DNA from: Streptomyces sp. CBMA29
Lineage (GTDB): Bacteria; Actinomycetota; Actinomycetes; Streptomycetales; Streptomycetaceae
NCBI RefSeq assembly: GCF_014596445.1
Contig: NZ_MECL01000196.1
Span: 1-64,000 of the forward strand
Direction of reading: 5' to 3'
DNA length: 64,000 nt
Shown: positions 62,598 to 64,000 of the stretch, in pieces
Layout of the letters: each line of letters begins with the position of its first letter
How positions within the stretch are numbered: position 1 is the first letter of the stretch
Program-made: the position numbers and the translations under genes
The notes under the pieces: generated by a model
The model's database searches: none
The model's input: the letters and a program-made list of their open reading frames with translations, nothing else
What the model was told of the DNA's origin: nothing

Positions 62598-63554
62598 ATG
62601 ACCAGGACCGACGGACAGATGTTCCCCGCCTCGTGGCCGGACCGCATCCGGGCGCTGACGAGCGGGGAACTGGTCCCCGTCACGCCGCGGCGGGCGGCGA
62701 CCGTACTGCTGCTGCGGGACACCGACGGCGGCGGACCCGCCGTCCACATGCTGCGCAGACGCGCCTCCATGGCTTTCGCCGGGGGCGCGTACGCGTATCC
62801 GGGCGGCGGCGTGGACCCGCGCGACGAGCGTCCCGTGGGGTGGGCGGGGCCGTCGCTGGAGGCGTGGGCGGCGGCGCTGGGGGCGACCGAGGCGGTCGCG
62901 CAGGCCGTGGTGTGCGCGGCGGTGCGGGAGACCTTCGAGGAGTCGGGGGTGCTGCTCGCCGGGCCCGACCCCGAGACCGTCGTCGCCGACATCACCGGCG
63001 CGGACTGGGAGGCGGACCGGGCCGGACTGGCCGGTCACCACCTGTCCTTCGCCGACTTCCTGGCCCGCCGCGAACTCGTCCTGCGCTCCGACCTGCTCGG
63101 CCCCTGGGCGCGCTGGATCACCCCGGAGTTCGAGGAGCGCCGCTACGACACCTGGTTCTTCCTCGCCACCCTCCCGGCCGGGCAGCGCACCCGGGACGTG
63201 TCGGGCGAGGCGGACCACACCGTGTGGCTGCCGCCCGCCGAGGCCGTGGCGGGCTACGACCGCGGCGAGCTGAGCATGCTGCCGCCGACCGTCACCACGC
63301 TGCGCGACCTGCTGCCGTACGCCTCCGCCGCGGACGCGCTCACCGCCGCGGGTGGCCGGGACCTCACCCCGGTCCTGGCCCGCGCCGCCCTCGACGAGCA
63401 CGGCGACGTCGTCCTGACCTGGCCGGGCCACGACGAGTTCACCCGCTTCATCCCGGGCACGGCGGGCCCGCTGCCGGACGGGTCCGCCGCCCCCGACCCT
63501 GCCCCCGATCCCGACCCCGACCCCGATCCCGGCGCGGACGGAGCGGGCCGATGA
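62598..63554 (+). CDS. NUDIX hydrolase
   Basis: A 318-residue NUDIX-fold protein. RRAATVLLLRDTDGGGPAVH and RRRASMAFAGGAYAYPGGGV are the first strands; the Nudix helix reads AAVRETFEESGVLLAG (REUXEEXGU core), with an insert between the leading glycine and this box, typical of the larger family near MBL-fold genes. Substrate unknown (nucleotide-linked pyrophosphate or CoA type). The C-terminus is an Asp-Pro repeat from a hexanucleotide. The ATGA overlap couples it to the next gene. Confidence 0.9.
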   Translation: MTRTDGQMFPASWPDRIRALTSGELVPVTPRRAATVLLLRDTDGGGPAVHMLRRRASMAFAGGAYAYPGGGVDPRDERPVGWAGPSLEAWAAALGATEAVAQAVVCAAVRETFEESGVLLAGPDPETVVADITGADWEADRAGLAGHHLSFADFLARRELVLRSDLLGPWARWITPEFEERRYDTWFFLATLPAGQRTRDVSGEADHTVWLPPAEAVAGYDRGELSMLPPTVTTLRDLLPYASAADALTAAGGRDLTPVLARAALDEHGDVVLTWPGHDEFTRFIPGTAGPLPDGSAAPDPAPDPDPDPDPGADGAGR

Positions 63555-64000
63555 CCGCCGCGAAGCTGCCCGGCGACCCGCAGGCCACCATCGGCGGCCG
63601 GGCCACCGCCCGCGCCTTGTGCGTGCTGGCGCCCAACCCCTCCGCGATGACCCTGGACGGCACCAACACCTGGATCGTGGCCGAACCCGACTCACCGCTG
63701 GCCGTCGTCATCGACCCCGGCCCGCTGGACGAGGGCCACCTCGCCCATGTGGTGGAGGTCGCCGAGCGGGCGGGCAAGCGCGTCGCCCTCACCCTGCTCA
63801 CCCACGGCCACCCCGACCACGCGGAGGGCGCGGCCCGCTTCGCCGAGCTGACCGGCACCCGCGTACGGGCCCTGGACCCGGCGCTGCGGCTCGGCGACGA
63901 GGGGCTGGCCGCGGGCGACACCGTCACCACCGGCGGCCTGGAACTCCAGGTCGTCTCCACACCCGGCCACACCGCCGACTCGCTCTCCTTCCACCTCCCG
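63551..64000 (+). CDS. MBL-fold metallohydrolase (partial, runs off the window)
   Basis: The first 150 codons of a metallo-beta-lactamase fold hydrolase. MTLDGTNTWIVAEPDSPLAV is the N-terminal strand pair; LTLLTHGHPDHAEGAARFAE carries the zinc motif HxHxDH, and VSTPGHTADSLSFHLP the third histidine. Similar to LACTB2-like hydrolases and the mycobacterial Rv3677c gene in the same neighbourhood. Coupled to the NUDIX gene by ATGA. The 3' end is outside the window. Confidence 0.9.
   Translation, partial: MTAAKLPGDPQATIGGRATARALCVLAPNPSAMTLDGTNTWIVAEPDSPLAVVIDPGPLDEGHLAHVVEVAERAGKRVALTLLTHGHPDHAEGAARFAELTGTRVRALDPALRLGDEGLAAGDTVTTGGLELQVVSTPGHTADSLSFHLP

Overview
The window is very GC-rich with strong third-position GC bias, GTG starts, overlapping ATGA/GTGA stop-starts and a few rare TTA codons. 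Gene content and order (dnaX-ybaB-recR, ask-asd; metallophosphoesterase-yqeY, ponA/wblA, paired ArsA-like ATPases, DUF4177-RidA-NUDIX-MBL) point to an actinomycete chromosome, almost certainly Streptomyces or a close relative; wblA and the SigE-type sigma factor fit this. Both ends of the window are conserved core and resemble the mycobacterial blocks dnaZX-recR-ask-asd and ponA2-whiB4-Rv3680-Rv3679. The middle is accessory.

Layout: 1-5 kb holds replication/repair genes (dnaX end, ybaB, recR, a DUF5063 gene) and the aspartate pathway operon (ask with an internal beta-subunit start, asd). 5-8.3 kb holds a SigE-family sigma factor under a candidate ECF promoter, its membrane-anchored partner, and a SURF1 protein. 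8.4-20.2 kb is mixed: S9 peptidase, universal stress protein, a Ser/Thr kinase remnant, a sensor-domain membrane protein, an ARMT1-like phosphatase, GNAT, HtpG with an unusually long acidic linker, PlsC-like acyltransferase and patatin phospholipase. 20.2-29.6 kb is a conflict-type cluster: SMI1/KNR4 protein, ABC exporter, NERD-nuclease/SF1 helicase, a STAND (NB-ARC/TPR) NTPase, and a TTA-containing small gene coupled to a DUF6879 gene. 29.6-45.6 kb carries secreted and metabolic genes (GH67 alpha-glucuronidase, EF-hand protein, SGNH esterase with ricin lectin, alkyl sulfatase), an ABC transporter plus two-component system behind a 24-bp perfect palindrome, and a secreted FG-GAP repeat protein.

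45.66-53.92 kb looks like a decayed integrative element at tRNA-Pro(CGG). The right edge is the intact tRNA gene and the left edge carries a 26-nt near-copy of its T-arm region. Between them lie a PD-(D/E)XK-DUF2075 helicase, a McrC gene broken by two frameshifts and a nonsense codon, a HTH/zinc-ribbon protein typical of actinomycete elements, a two-S1-domain protein, several small unknowns, a LacI-type HTH fragment and the C-terminus of a tyrosine recombinase whose catalytic Tyr has become Asn.

54-64 kb returns to core: metallophosphoesterase, YqeY, bifunctional PBP, WblA, two ArsA-like ATPases, and the DUF4177-RidA-NUDIX-MBL operon, which runs off the window. Short tandem repeats (6-, 8-, 9-, 12-, 15- and 18-mers) recur throughout the window, in linkers and in intergenic DNA. 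I saw no CRISPR array, rRNA or riboswitch.
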